DNA from: Bacteroidales bacterium
GTDB taxonomy: Bacteria > Bacteroidota > Bacteroidia > Bacteroidales > UBA932
Assembly (NCBI GenBank): GCA_016285215.1
Contig: JAEEQI010000059.1
Coordinates: 1 to 12,882 of the forward strand
DNA length: 12,882 bases
Direction of reading: 5' to 3'
Shown: positions 5,570 to 12,882 of the stretch, piece after piece
Layout of the letters: each line of letters begins with the position of its first letter
Numbering within the stretch: position 1 is the first letter of the stretch
Position numbers and translations under genes: made by a program
Notes under the pieces: generated by a model
Told to the model about the DNA's origin: nothing
What the model saw: the letters and a program-made list of their open reading frames with translations, nothing else
The model's database searches: none

Positions 5570-8500
5570 ATGAGTTTCGTTCATCTTCACGTTCATACGC
5601 AGTACTCCATTTTGGACGGACAGTCGTCCATTGAGAACCTTTTTAACCGGGCCGAAGAGCTGGGGATGCCTGCCCTGGCCATCACCGACCACGGTAATAT
5701 GTATGGCGTGAAGGAGTTCTTCAAGTATGCCAAGAAGCATCCTTCGGTGAAGCCCATCATAGGCTGCGAGATTTACGTCTCCAAGGGAGATCACCGCGTC
5801 AAGGAGAAGGGCTATTACCACCTCATTCTGCTGGCCAAGAACTACACGGGCTACCTCAATCTGGTCAAGATTGTGTCGGAAGCGCATATCAACGGTATGT
5901 ACTACCGCCCGCGCGTGAGCCACGAGGTGGTGGAGAAGTACCACGAGGGGCTTATCTGCTCTTCGGCCTGTATGGCGGGAGAGGTTCCGCGCGCCATTAT
6001 GGCACACAACGCCGAGGCCGTGGAGAAAGCCATCCTCTGGCACAAACGCGTCTTTGGGGAAGACTATTACCTGGAGGTGATGAAGCACAAGACGGAGGTC
6101 CCGGGCTTGGATAACCAGCTCTACGAGGACCAGTGCTACTACACCGGAGAAATCTTCAAGCTGGCCGAAAAGTACGGCGTAAAGGTGATAGCCACCAATG
6201 ACGCCCACTTTGTGCGCAAAGAGGACGGACCCGTGCACGACCGCCTCATCTGCCTCACCACCAACGCCTATATTGACGACCCTGACCGCCTCCGCTACAC
6301 CCAGCAGGAGTACATCAAGAGCGAGGAAGAGATGCGGGAGCTGTTCCCGGACCACCCGGAGTGCATAGAAAACACCCTGGAAGTGGCCTCCAAGATAGAG
6401 GAGTACACCATTGACCGGGATCCCGTACTGCCGGTATTTGAGATTGATCCGGCCTTTATGGCAGAGATTGACAAGTACCTGGAGCAGTACAAGGACATCA
6501 TAGATGCAGGCCGATGCGACAAGCACGGCACCTACCGCGGAGACGGCTTCTGCCACTCGGTGGCCTATCTGTGCCACCTTACCTACCAGGGCGCCCACCA
6601 GCGTTACGGGGAAACCCTTACGCCGGAGCAGGACGAGCGCATAGATTTTGAGCTCAAAACCATCTGCCGTATGGGTTTCCCGGACTATTTCCTCATTGTG
6701 CAGGACTATATTGCCGCTTCGCGCGCTATGGGCAGTATGGTGGGCCCGGGCCGTGGTTCGGCCGCTGGTTCTGTGGTAGCTTACTGCCTCAGAATCACCA
6801 ACCTGGACCCCATCAAGTACCAGCTCCTGTTTGAGCGTTTCCTCAATCCGGACCGTATCTCTATGCCGGATATTGACGTGGACTTTGAAGACCTCACCAA
6901 GGCCCACGACTACGTAGAGAAAAAGTACGGCGCCAGCCACGTGTCCCGTGTAATCACGTTCGGTACTATGGCCGCCAAGAGCGCCATCAAGGACGTGGCC
7001 CGAATAAGCCGCGTATCCATAGACGAGAGCAACCGCCTCACCAAGATGGTTCCCGACCGCCTTTCTGAGAAGAAGGAAAAGGAATACCCCTACAACCCCA
7101 AGCTGGACGAGCTGAAGCCCGGCTTCAAGGTCATTGAGAAGGAAGTGGACGGCGTTATGAAGACCTTCCAGAAGGGTATGGAGGACGTGGACGTCAAGAT
7201 CAACCTCAAAAACTGCTACCGCCTGGTGCCGGAGTTCATAGAAGAGCTCAAGAACGGACCGGAGATCAACAAGGAGGTTCTCAAATATGCCCAGGCCCTG
7301 GAAGGCTGCGTCCGCCAGGTGGGTATGCACGCCTGCGCCACCATCATCGGCCGCGGAGACCTTACGGATTACCTGCCCATCTGCCTGTCCAAGGATAAGG
7401 AAACGGGCCTGGACGTGCGCACGTCGCAGTACGACGGCCACTACATCGAGGACGTGGGTATGCTCAAGATGGACTTCCTGGGCCTCATTACCCTCCAGAT
7501 TATCCACAACTGCCTCAACCTCATCAAGGAGCACCACGGGGAAGACATAGACATTGAGGCCATCCCCATTGACGACAAGCCCACCCTGGAGCTCTACGGC
7601 CGCGGAGACACCACCTCCGTATTCCAGTTTGAATCGGAAGGCATGAAAACCTGGCTGCAGAAGCTGCGCCCGGAGCGTTTCGAAGACCTCATTGCTATGA
7701 ACGCCCTGTATCGGCCCGGTCCTATGGACTATATCCCGGACTTTGTGGCCCGTAAACAGGGTGAGCAAGCTATTGAATACGACCTCCCCGAGATGGAGGA
7801 ATACCTGCAGGACACTTACGGCGTCACGGTTTACCAGGAGCAGGTGATGCTTCTGTCCCAGAAGCTGGCCGGTTTCACCAAGGGTGAAGCAGACAAGCTC
7901 CGTAAGGCTATGGGTAAGAAGCAGATCGATATCCTGAACTCCCTCAAGGACAAGTTTATGTCCGGCGGCCAGGCCAACGGCCACCCCGAGAAAGTGCTGG
8001 ATAAGATCTGGAAAGACTGGGAAAAGTTTGCCCAGTACGCCTTCAACAAGTCCCACGCCACCTGCTACGCATGGGTGAGCTACCAGACCGGCTGGCTCAA
8101 GTGCCACTATCCGTCCGAATTCTTTGCTTCCTGCCTGGACTGCGCCAAGAGCATGGAAGAAATCATCAAGATTATGGACGACTGCAAGGGCCACGGTATC
8201 AAGGTGTTAAGCCCCGATGTCAACGAAAGTGCCGGCCACTTCACCGTTAACAAGGAAGGCAACGTGCGCTTTGCCCTGGGTTCCATCAAGGGCTTCGGCG
8301 CCAACGTGGTGGATGCCATCATAGCCGAAAGGGAAGAGCACGGTCTCTTCACGGACGTCTACGACTTTGTGGAGCGTATGGCCGGCAGCGTGAACCGCAA
8401 GAGCTTTGAGAACCTGGTCAACTCCGGCGCCCTGGACAGCCTGGGCCACAAGCGCAGTATGTACTTCCAGCCCGGCCGCGGCGGAGACCTCTTTATAGAC

Positions 8501-9319
8501 CAGCTGGTGCGCTACGGAGAACTCTTCAAGGAGGACACCCTCTCCGGCGGCGTCTCCCTGTTTGGAGATATGGAGGAAATGAAGCCCGAGCGCCCTCCCC
8601 TGCCCGATAACGAGGGCGAGATGGACATTATGGATATGCTCCAGAAGGAAAAAGAGCTGGTGGGTATGTACCTGAGCTCCCATCCGCTGGACCGCTACCG
8701 CTTTGAGATGGAGAACTTCTGCACCTGCAAGATGGCCGATATGGGCGTCTTTGTGGCAGAATGCGAAGCCAAGAAGGCCCCCGCCAAGGTCTATGCAGCC
8801 GGTATAGTGACCGATTTCAAGCAGTTGACCACCAAGACGGGCAAACCCTACTCCCGCACCATTCTGGAAGATTACAGCGGCTCCTACGAGCTCACGCTCT
8901 TTGGAAAGGACCACGAGAACTTTATGCAGTATATGACGCCCCGCGCAACGCTGTTTTTAGAGGGCCTGGTGGAAGAAAAGTTCTTCGTTAAGCCCGAGGA
9001 GCGTGCGCAGGGTAAAACGTCGCCATACGCCTTTAAATTGCGCAAAGTGACGCTGCTGGGCAACATCTCCGACGATATCCTCTCCGGATTCAGTATGGAC
9101 ATCACCACGCCTATGCTCACGCAGCAGTTCCGCAAAGACCTCCTGCAGGTCATCAAGAAGCACAAGGGCAACATTCCCCTCACCCTGTTCCTGTTTGACC
9201 CCGGCACCCGCTACCGCATCCAGTTCTATTCCAAGAAGTTCCAGGTAGCCGTTACCTCCGAGTTCCTCCAGGATCTCCGCCGCATAGGCATCGATAAGTA
9301 CGAGGTCGTCCGCAAGTAG
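5570..9319 (+). CDS. dnaE: DNA polymerase III alpha subunit
   Basis: The 1249-residue catalytic subunit of the replicative polymerase extends primers at the fork with the clamp and clamp loader. The start ATG at 5570 gives MSFVHLHVHTQYS, the usual DnaE opening. The longer frame beginning at 5516 would translate the promoter. Domains in order: PHP domain (about 1-250) with the HLHVH metal cluster at 5-9; palm with GPGRGSAAGS at 392-401 and the catalytic-aspartate segment PDIDVDFED around 433-441; FGTMAAKSAIKDVAR; fingers with ALYRPGPMDY and YGVTVYQEQVM; then FNKSHATCYAWVSYQT. These are followed by a helix-hairpin-helix region and an OB-fold from about residue 1070 (VYAAGIVTDF...). The length is normal for Bacteroidota, with no intein and no frameshift. 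Codon use is strongly biased, fitting an essential, well-expressed gene. It converges on secDF across a shared terminator. Confidence 0.97.
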   Translation: MSFVHLHVHTQYSILDGQSSIENLFNRAEELGMPALAITDHGNMYGVKEFFKYAKKHPSVKPIIGCEIYVSKGDHRVKEKGYYHLILLAKNYTGYLNLVKIVSEAHINGMYYRPRVSHEVVEKYHEGLICSSACMAGEVPRAIMAHNAEAVEKAILWHKRVFGEDYYLEVMKHKTEVPGLDNQLYEDQCYYTGEIFKLAEKYGVKVIATNDAHFVRKEDGPVHDRLICLTTNAYIDDPDRLRYTQQEYIKSEEEMRELFPDHPECIENTLEVASKIEEYTIDRDPVLPVFEIDPAFMAEIDKYLEQYKDIIDAGRCDKHGTYRGDGFCHSVAYLCHLTYQGAHQRYGETLTPEQDERIDFELKTICRMGFPDYFLIVQDYIAASRAMGSMVGPGRGSAAGSVVAYCLRITNLDPIKYQLLFERFLNPDRISMPDIDVDFEDLTKAHDYVEKKYGASHVSRVITFGTMAAKSAIKDVARISRVSIDESNRLTKMVPDRLSEKKEKEYPYNPKLDELKPGFKVIEKEVDGVMKTFQKGMEDVDVKINLKNCYRLVPEFIEELKNGPEINKEVLKYAQALEGCVRQVGMHACATIIGRGDLTDYLPICLSKDKETGLDVRTSQYDGHYIEDVGMLKMDFLGLITLQIIHNCLNLIKEHHGEDIDIEAIPIDDKPTLELYGRGDTTSVFQFESEGMKTWLQKLRPERFEDLIAMNALYRPGPMDYIPDFVARKQGEQAIEYDLPEMEEYLQDTYGVTVYQEQVMLLSQKLAGFTKGEADKLRKAMGKKQIDILNSLKDKFMSGGQANGHPEKVLDKIWKDWEKFAQYAFNKSHATCYAWVSYQTGWLKCHYPSEFFASCLDCAKSMEEIIKIMDDCKGHGIKVLSPDVNESAGHFTVNKEGNVRFALGSIKGFGANVVDAIIAEREEHGLFTDVYDFVERMAGSVNRKSFENLVNSGALDSLGHKRSMYFQPGRGGDLFIDQLVRYGELFKEDTLSGGVSLFGDMEEMKPERPPLPDNEGEMDIMDMLQKEKELVGMYLSSHPLDRYRFEMENFCTCKMADMGVFVAECEAKKAPAKVYAAGIVTDFKQLTTKTGKPYSRTILEDYSGSYELTLFGKDHENFMQYMTPRATLFLEGLVEEKFFVKPEERAQGKTSPYAFKLRKVTLLGNISDDILSGFSMDITTPMLTQQFRKDLLQVIKKHKGNIPLTLFLFDPGTRYRIQFYSKKFQVAVTSEFLQDLRRIGIDKYEVVRK

Positions 9320-9345
9320 CCTCCCTCCGGATCTTTCTCCCCCTT

Positions 9346-9478
9346 GCCGCGTTTGCACGTAGAATGCACGTGGGGCCAATTTGGTGCAAACGTGGCGGCG
9401 AAAACGGGCGTTCGGGCCGAAAAAAGGGCCGCGTTTGCAGACAGAACGCACAGAAGGCAGATTATGTGCAAACGCGGC
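9346..9478 (-). repeat. 133-bp double-palindrome (REP/BIME-like) element, copy C, inverted
   Basis: Units 9346-9396 and 9428-9478 with a 31-base spacer repeat the same plan, but the whole element is inverted relative to copies A and B. The reverse complement of 9428-9478 matches unit 1 of copy A, differing only at two or so loop bases. The reverse complement of the spacer matches that of copy A at 26 of 31 positions by hand count. The proximal unit has one G/T mismatch in its arms, a wobble pair in dnaE-strand RNA. The copy begins 26 bases after the dnaE stop and lies inside the dnaE 3' untranslated region, before the terminator. No transposase gene is next to it. Confidence 0.85.
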
Positions 9479-9502
9479 CGGAGCAGACCGGAGCAAGCGC
9501 AC

Positions 9503-9539
9503 AAAAAAACCGCGGCCCGGGGTGGGTCGCGGCTTTTTT
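9503..9539. terminator. bidirectional terminator between dnaE and secDF
   Basis: A strong hairpin pairs 9510-9518 (CCGCGGCCC) with 9524-9532 (GGGTCGCGG), including one G-T pair, around a five-base loop. It is preceded by seven A (9503-9509) and followed by six T (9534-9539). Each strand therefore carries a stem and a U-run, so it can end both dnaE (plus) and secDF (minus, stop codon 14 bases away). Confidence 0.88.
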
Positions 9540-9552
9540 GTCATCAGAAGGA

Positions 9553-12516
9553 TTACTCGGCCTTCTTGCCGGCCTTGGTGGTAGCATCGTACATGATAGG
9601 AGTACCAATCATGATGGAAGCGTAAGTACCAATCAGGACACCCAGGCAGAGGGCCACGGCCAGACCGCGGATGCTCTCACCGCCCCAGATAGCGATGGCT
9701 ACCATAGGAAGGAGGGTGGACACGGAAGTGTTCACGGTACGGGTGAGGGTGGCATTCAGAGCGGTGTTCACGGTCTTGCGGAAGTCGTCCTTCGGGTGGA
9801 GGCCGCGCTGCTCACGGATACGGTCGAAGATAACCACGTTATCGTTGATGGCGTAACCGATGATGGTCAGGATAGCGGCGATGAAGGTCTGGTCCACATC
9901 CAGGTTGAACGGCAGGATACCGTTGAACAGGGAGAAGAAGCCAATGATGATGATGGCGGTGTGAGCCAGGGAGACAACACCACCGAGACCCCAGGTCCAA
10001 CCCTTGAAGCGGAAGGCGATGTAGGCGAAGATCACCAGGAGGGCCAGCAGCACGGAGATGATGGCGCGGTTGGTGATTTCGTTGGAGATGGAGGCCGAAA
10101 CCTTATCGGAGGAGATGATACCGTTGGGGTTCTCCAGGGTAGAGGTGAAGCTGGCCAGGGTGACCGGCTCCTTGTAGAAGCCCTTGAGGGCGTTGTACAG
10201 CAGGCCTTCAATCTCAGTATCTACAGCGGAGCTTTCCTCGCGGTACTTATACTGGGTGGAGATCTTCATCTGGGCGTCACCACCAAACTGCTTCACCTCA
10301 ACGGAGGACTGGTCTACGCCAGCCTCTTCGGCAGCAATACGGAAGGTGTCTTCCACGGCGGAGCGGACGCTTTCAGCGGTAACGCTCTGGTCAAAGCGGA
10401 CCACATAGGTACGGCCACCGGTGAAGTCAACACCATAGCTGAATCCCTTGAGGGAGATGGAAGCGATGGCAATGATAATGAGGGCACCGGAGATGATATA
10501 GGAGTACTTCTTCAGGCCGATGAAGTCTACATTGGTGTGCTTGAGGAAGTTCTCGGTGAACTTGTTGGACAGGGTCACGGTCTTTCCCTTGACGATGCGG
10601 TCGTCAAAGATCAGACGGGTGATGAAGATGGAGGTCAGAACGGAGGTGATGATACCGATGATGAGGGTGGTAGCAAAACCGCGAACCGGACCGGAACCGG
10701 CCATAAACAGGATGATACCGGTGAGGAGGGTGGTTACCTGACCGTCGATGATGGCGGAGTAAGCGTTCTTGTAACCGTCGTGCACGGCGAGGGAGAAGCC
10801 CTTACCGGCAGCCAGCTCTTCCTTGATACGCTCGTAGATAATCACGTTGGCATCCACGGCCATACCCAACGTCAACACGAGACCGGCGATACCGGGCAGG
10901 GTGAGGACGGCGCCGAAGGATACCAGCACGCCAAACAGCAGGAGCACATTGCACAGCAGAGCAACGTCTGCGATGAGACCGGCGCCGCGATAGAACAGCA
11001 CCATATAGATGAGCACCAGGATGAAGGCGATGAGGAAGGAGATGAGACCGGCGCGGATGGAAGCGGAACCCAGGGACGGGCCAACCACCTGCTCCTGAAT
11101 GATGGTAGCGGGAGCGCGGAGCTTACCGGCCTTGAGCACGTTGGCAAGGTCTTCGGCCTCTTCTACGGTGAAGTTACCGGTGATCTCGGAAGAACCGCCG
11201 GTGATGGCGTTGAGCACGTTGGGGTAGGAATACACCAGACCATCCAGGACGATGGCGACCTGACGGCCGATGTTGTCCTTGGTGAGGTTGGCCCAGATGT
11301 TGGCACCCTCACGGTTCATAGTCATTGAGACGGAAGGAGCACCGCTGCCGCCACGCTGGGAACCGTTGAAGTTCACGCGGGTGTCGGTTACAACGCTGCC
11401 GTCGAGGGGGGCGTTGCCGTCGGGGTCGGTGACCTTGAGAGCCACGAGCTCATATTTGCCGATAACGGCGGAGGAGTAGTAGGGGTTACCGTCCTTGTCG
11501 TACTGCTGCTCAACGGGCTTCACGGACCAGGCACCGCGGAATTCGGCGGGGAGGTAATCGGAAGCGAGGGCCAGGTACTTGTTAACGGTAGCGGTATCCA
11601 CGGAGCTGGCATAACCCAGGCAGGCCGAACCGCCACCGGTAGGAAGGAGCACGCTGTACAGGGGATCTGCACCAATGCCTTCTTCTCCGGCGAGGAGTTC
11701 GCTTACGCGGGCGTTCACGCTGCCAAGGTCAATTTCCTGGGCGGTGAAGGTGGGCCAGAACTCCAGGGAAGCGGTACCCTGCAGGAGCTTACGCACGCGC
11801 TCGGGATCCTTAACACCAGGGAGTTCGATGAGAATCTTACCGGTGTTGCTCACCTGCTGGATATTGGGCTGGGTAACACCCAGGCGGTCAATACGCTTGC
11901 GGAGCACGTTGAAGGAATCGTCAATGGCGCTCTTGGCCTCTGCACGGAGGGCCGTGATGACCTCACCGTTGGAGGAATCGTTGGAAATCTTGTCACGGAG
12001 TTCGGTGGTGGCGAAGATCTCGTTGAGGCGACGCTGAGGAGCTACCTGGTTCCAGGCCGATTCAAACAGGCCGATGAAGTCACGGCTGTCGTTCACGTTC
12101 TCCTTCTTGGCCTTCTCCATAGCGGCCACGAAATCAGGGTCGTTGGGATTGGCGGCCAGGGCCTTGATAACGTCTTCCAGCTGCACCTGCAGCATCACGT
12201 TCATACCGCCCTTGAGGTCCAGACCCAGGTTGATTTCCTTTTCCTTAACGTTCTTGAAAGGATACCAGAGGTACACTTTCTCGTTGTTCAGGGAGTCTAA
12301 GTAAACTCTGTTGATGTTGTTTGCCACCGAGTCCTTCACATATTCCAGAACGTCGGCGGGGACATTGTTTGCCTCTACAAACTGCTGGGCCATAGCCTCT
12401 GCATATTTGGCGGCCTTGCTCTCCTGGTAGCGGGTTACCGCCGTGAAGGAGAGCTGCCAAATGCTGGCAATACCGAGCAGGATGGCAACAAATCTAATCC
12501 AACCTTTGCTTTGCAT
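9553..12516 (-). CDS. secDF: protein translocase subunit SecDF (fused)
   Basis: This is a 987-residue fusion of SecD and SecF, the inner-membrane accessory of the SecYEG translocon that uses the proton gradient to pull proteins into the periplasm. I chose the start at 12516 (MQSKGWIRFVAILLGIAS), which opens directly into transmembrane helix 1; a longer frame to 12642 adds 42 charged residues and would translate the promoter. The SecD signature LGLDLKGG is at 97-104 and is followed by the large periplasmic P1 region. The SecD membrane bundle begins near residue 490 and carries GMAVDANVIIYERI, with Asp555 at the position of the proton-path aspartate. The SecF half starts near 670 with GVDFTGG and carries GYAINDNVVIFDRI, with Asp892 as the second conserved aspartate. 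Fusion is the usual form in Bacteroidota. The leader is A-rich without a Shine-Dalgarno sequence, as is normal in the phylum. Single-gene unit, convergent with dnaE. Confidence 0.97.
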   Translation of the reverse strand: MQSKGWIRFVAILLGIASIWQLSFTAVTRYQESKAAKYAEAMAQQFVEANNVPADVLEYVKDSVANNINRVYLDSLNNEKVYLWYPFKNVKEKEINLGLDLKGGMNVMLQVQLEDVIKALAANPNDPDFVAAMEKAKKENVNDSRDFIGLFESAWNQVAPQRRLNEIFATTELRDKISNDSSNGEVITALRAEAKSAIDDSFNVLRKRIDRLGVTQPNIQQVSNTGKILIELPGVKDPERVRKLLQGTASLEFWPTFTAQEIDLGSVNARVSELLAGEEGIGADPLYSVLLPTGGGSACLGYASSVDTATVNKYLALASDYLPAEFRGAWSVKPVEQQYDKDGNPYYSSAVIGKYELVALKVTDPDGNAPLDGSVVTDTRVNFNGSQRGGSGAPSVSMTMNREGANIWANLTKDNIGRQVAIVLDGLVYSYPNVLNAITGGSSEITGNFTVEEAEDLANVLKAGKLRAPATIIQEQVVGPSLGSASIRAGLISFLIAFILVLIYMVLFYRGAGLIADVALLCNVLLLFGVLVSFGAVLTLPGIAGLVLTLGMAVDANVIIYERIKEELAAGKGFSLAVHDGYKNAYSAIIDGQVTTLLTGIILFMAGSGPVRGFATTLIIGIITSVLTSIFITRLIFDDRIVKGKTVTLSNKFTENFLKHTNVDFIGLKKYSYIISGALIIIAIASISLKGFSYGVDFTGGRTYVVRFDQSVTAESVRSAVEDTFRIAAEEAGVDQSSVEVKQFGGDAQMKISTQYKYREESSAVDTEIEGLLYNALKGFYKEPVTLASFTSTLENPNGIISSDKVSASISNEITNRAIISVLLALLVIFAYIAFRFKGWTWGLGGVVSLAHTAIIIIGFFSLFNGILPFNLDVDQTFIAAILTIIGYAINDNVVIFDRIREQRGLHPKDDFRKTVNTALNATLTRTVNTSVSTLLPMVAIAIWGGESIRGLAVALCLGVLIGTYASIMIGTPIMYDATTKAGKKAE

Positions 12517-12590
12517 GTTTTTATTGTTTTGATTTAACTTTATTTCAATTCGTTTACCGGCGTCAATAGACACTACGGCAAAATAGGTTG

Positions 12591-12598
12591 CAAATTTA
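12591..12598 (-). promoter_or_regulatory. -7 promoter core for secDF
   Basis: Read on the minus strand, TAAATTTG matches TAnnTTTG exactly and lies 75 bases before the secDF start codon. No convincing TTG is present at -33 spacing. In contrast to dnaE and the DUF4838 gene, this would give a real 5' untranslated leader of about 65-70 bases, rich in A and T near the start. Confidence 0.5.
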
Positions 12599-12659
12599 CG
12601 ATTTTTTTCTGATTTACCACGTTTCCCAGAACTATTTCTCACATTTTTGCATGTTCCTC

Positions 12660-12689
12660 TTGCGAAGTCAGCAAAATTATGTATCTTTG
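12660..12689 (+). promoter_or_regulatory. Bacteroidetes promoter for tRNA-Ser
   Basis: TTG (12660-12662) and TATCTTTG (12682-12689) are separated by exactly 19 bases, the best-spaced promoter in the window. The precursor would begin near 12692-12696, about 40 bases before the mature tRNA. It is divergent from the secDF promoter. Confidence 0.8.
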
Positions 12690-12693
12690 CAGT

Positions 12694-12710
12694 CCCGCTT
12701 GAGTAGCGGG
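12694..12710 (+). other. small hairpin in the tRNA-Ser precursor leader
   Basis: CCCGCT and AGCGGG form a perfect six-base-pair stem around TGAGT, placed right at the predicted transcription start and 21 bases before the mature tRNA 5' end. It may protect the 5' end of the precursor or help position RNase P. This is inference from structure only. Confidence 0.5.
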
Positions 12711-12731
12711 TGTTTCAGGAACATCATTCCC

Positions 12732-12820
12732 GGAGGGGTGGGTGAGTGGCTGAAACCAGCAGTTTGCTAAACTGCCGTACGGGTTATTCTGTACCACGAG
12801 TTCGAATCTCGTCCCCTCCG
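12732..12820 (+). tRNA. tRNA-Ser (anticodon GCU)
   Basis: The molecule is 89 bases with a long variable arm, a class II tRNA. The acceptor stem GGAGGGG (12732-12738) pairs with CCCCTCC (12813-12819), followed by discriminator G at 12820. The anticodon stem GCAGT/ACTGC (12759-12763/12771-12775) holds loop TTGCTAA with anticodon GCT at 12766-12768, reading AGC and AGU serine codons. The T arm is ACGAG-TTCGAAT-CTCGT. The G discriminator fits tRNA-Ser. CCA is not encoded (GCAAAA follows), so it must be added after transcription. Confidence 0.96.
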
Positions 12821-12829
12821 CAAAAAATT

Positions 12830-12856
12830 GGCAGCCTAAAAGGGCTGCCTTTTTTT
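12830..12856 (+). terminator. Rho-independent terminator of tRNA-Ser
   Basis: GGCAGCCT (12830-12837) pairs with GGGCTGCC (12842-12849) around AAAA and is followed by seven T (12850-12856). It begins nine bases after the mature tRNA 3' end. The remaining 26 bases of the window hold nothing recognisable. Confidence 0.88.
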
Positions 12857-12882
12857 GCTTTAGGGACGAGATGAGGGGCTCC

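Noticed and set aside
5339..8194. Very long minus-strand open frame (951 codons) antisense to dnaE
   Set aside because: dnaE is certain on the plus strand. The antisense product is rich in Val, Leu and His with no recognisable domain and spans the dnaE promoter and element B. The lack of stops follows from biased codon use in dnaE.
5570..9319. Intein or frameshift in dnaE
   Set aside because: The polymerase motifs follow each other with normal spacing and there is no splicing-block sequence or break in frame.
9364..11328. Plus-strand open frame (654 codons) antisense to secDF
   Set aside because: It begins inside palindromic element C, crosses the terminator, and yields a Gly/Asp/Glu/His-rich product with no domain. 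It is a shadow of secDF codon bias.

Overview
The window looks like chromosomal DNA of a Bacteroidales-type Bacteroidota bacterium. The evidence is four copies of the Bacteroidetes -7 promoter core TATCTTTG, starts without Shine-Dalgarno sequences, a fused SecDF, and families typical of that phylum (DUF4838, DUF4923). Base composition is moderately GC-rich, judged by eye. Genus cannot be fixed from the sequence alone.

Layout: (1) 1-245, minus strand, the first 81 residues of a small lipoprotein cut by the window edge. (2) 367-4178, plus strand, three genes: a secreted DUF4838 glycoside-hydrolase-like protein with a C-terminal discoidin-like domain, a ThiL-like protein that has lost nearly all catalytic motifs, and a secreted DUF4923-type protein. 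(3) 4201-5501, a RAYT-family (REP-associated tyrosine transposase) gene flanked on both sides by copies of a 133-bp palindromic element. (4) 5570-9319, dnaE, the replicative DNA polymerase III alpha subunit, followed by a third, inverted copy of the 133-bp element and a bidirectional terminator. (5) 12516-9553, minus strand, secDF, convergent with dnaE. (6) 12732-12820, tRNA-Ser(GCU), with its own promoter, a leader hairpin and a terminator.

The most interesting content is the repeat/transposase system. Each of the three elements is built as a 51-bp imperfect palindrome, a 31-bp spacer and a second 51-bp palindrome. The arms are GCCRCGTTTGCA and TGCAAACGYGGC, and the geometry is identical to the base in all three. 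Every copy sits 22-26 bases from a stop codon. Two copies bracket the RAYT gene, the arrangement expected of a REPtron: a single-copy HUH/Y1 transposase that maintains a dispersed family of short hairpin repeats. Whether this family has been described in Bacteroidota cannot be determined here.

A second theme is promoter placement. At the DUF4838 gene and dnaE the -7 core lies only 5-6 bases before the start codon, and RAYT has a weaker version of the same arrangement, which predicts leaderless or nearly leaderless mRNAs.
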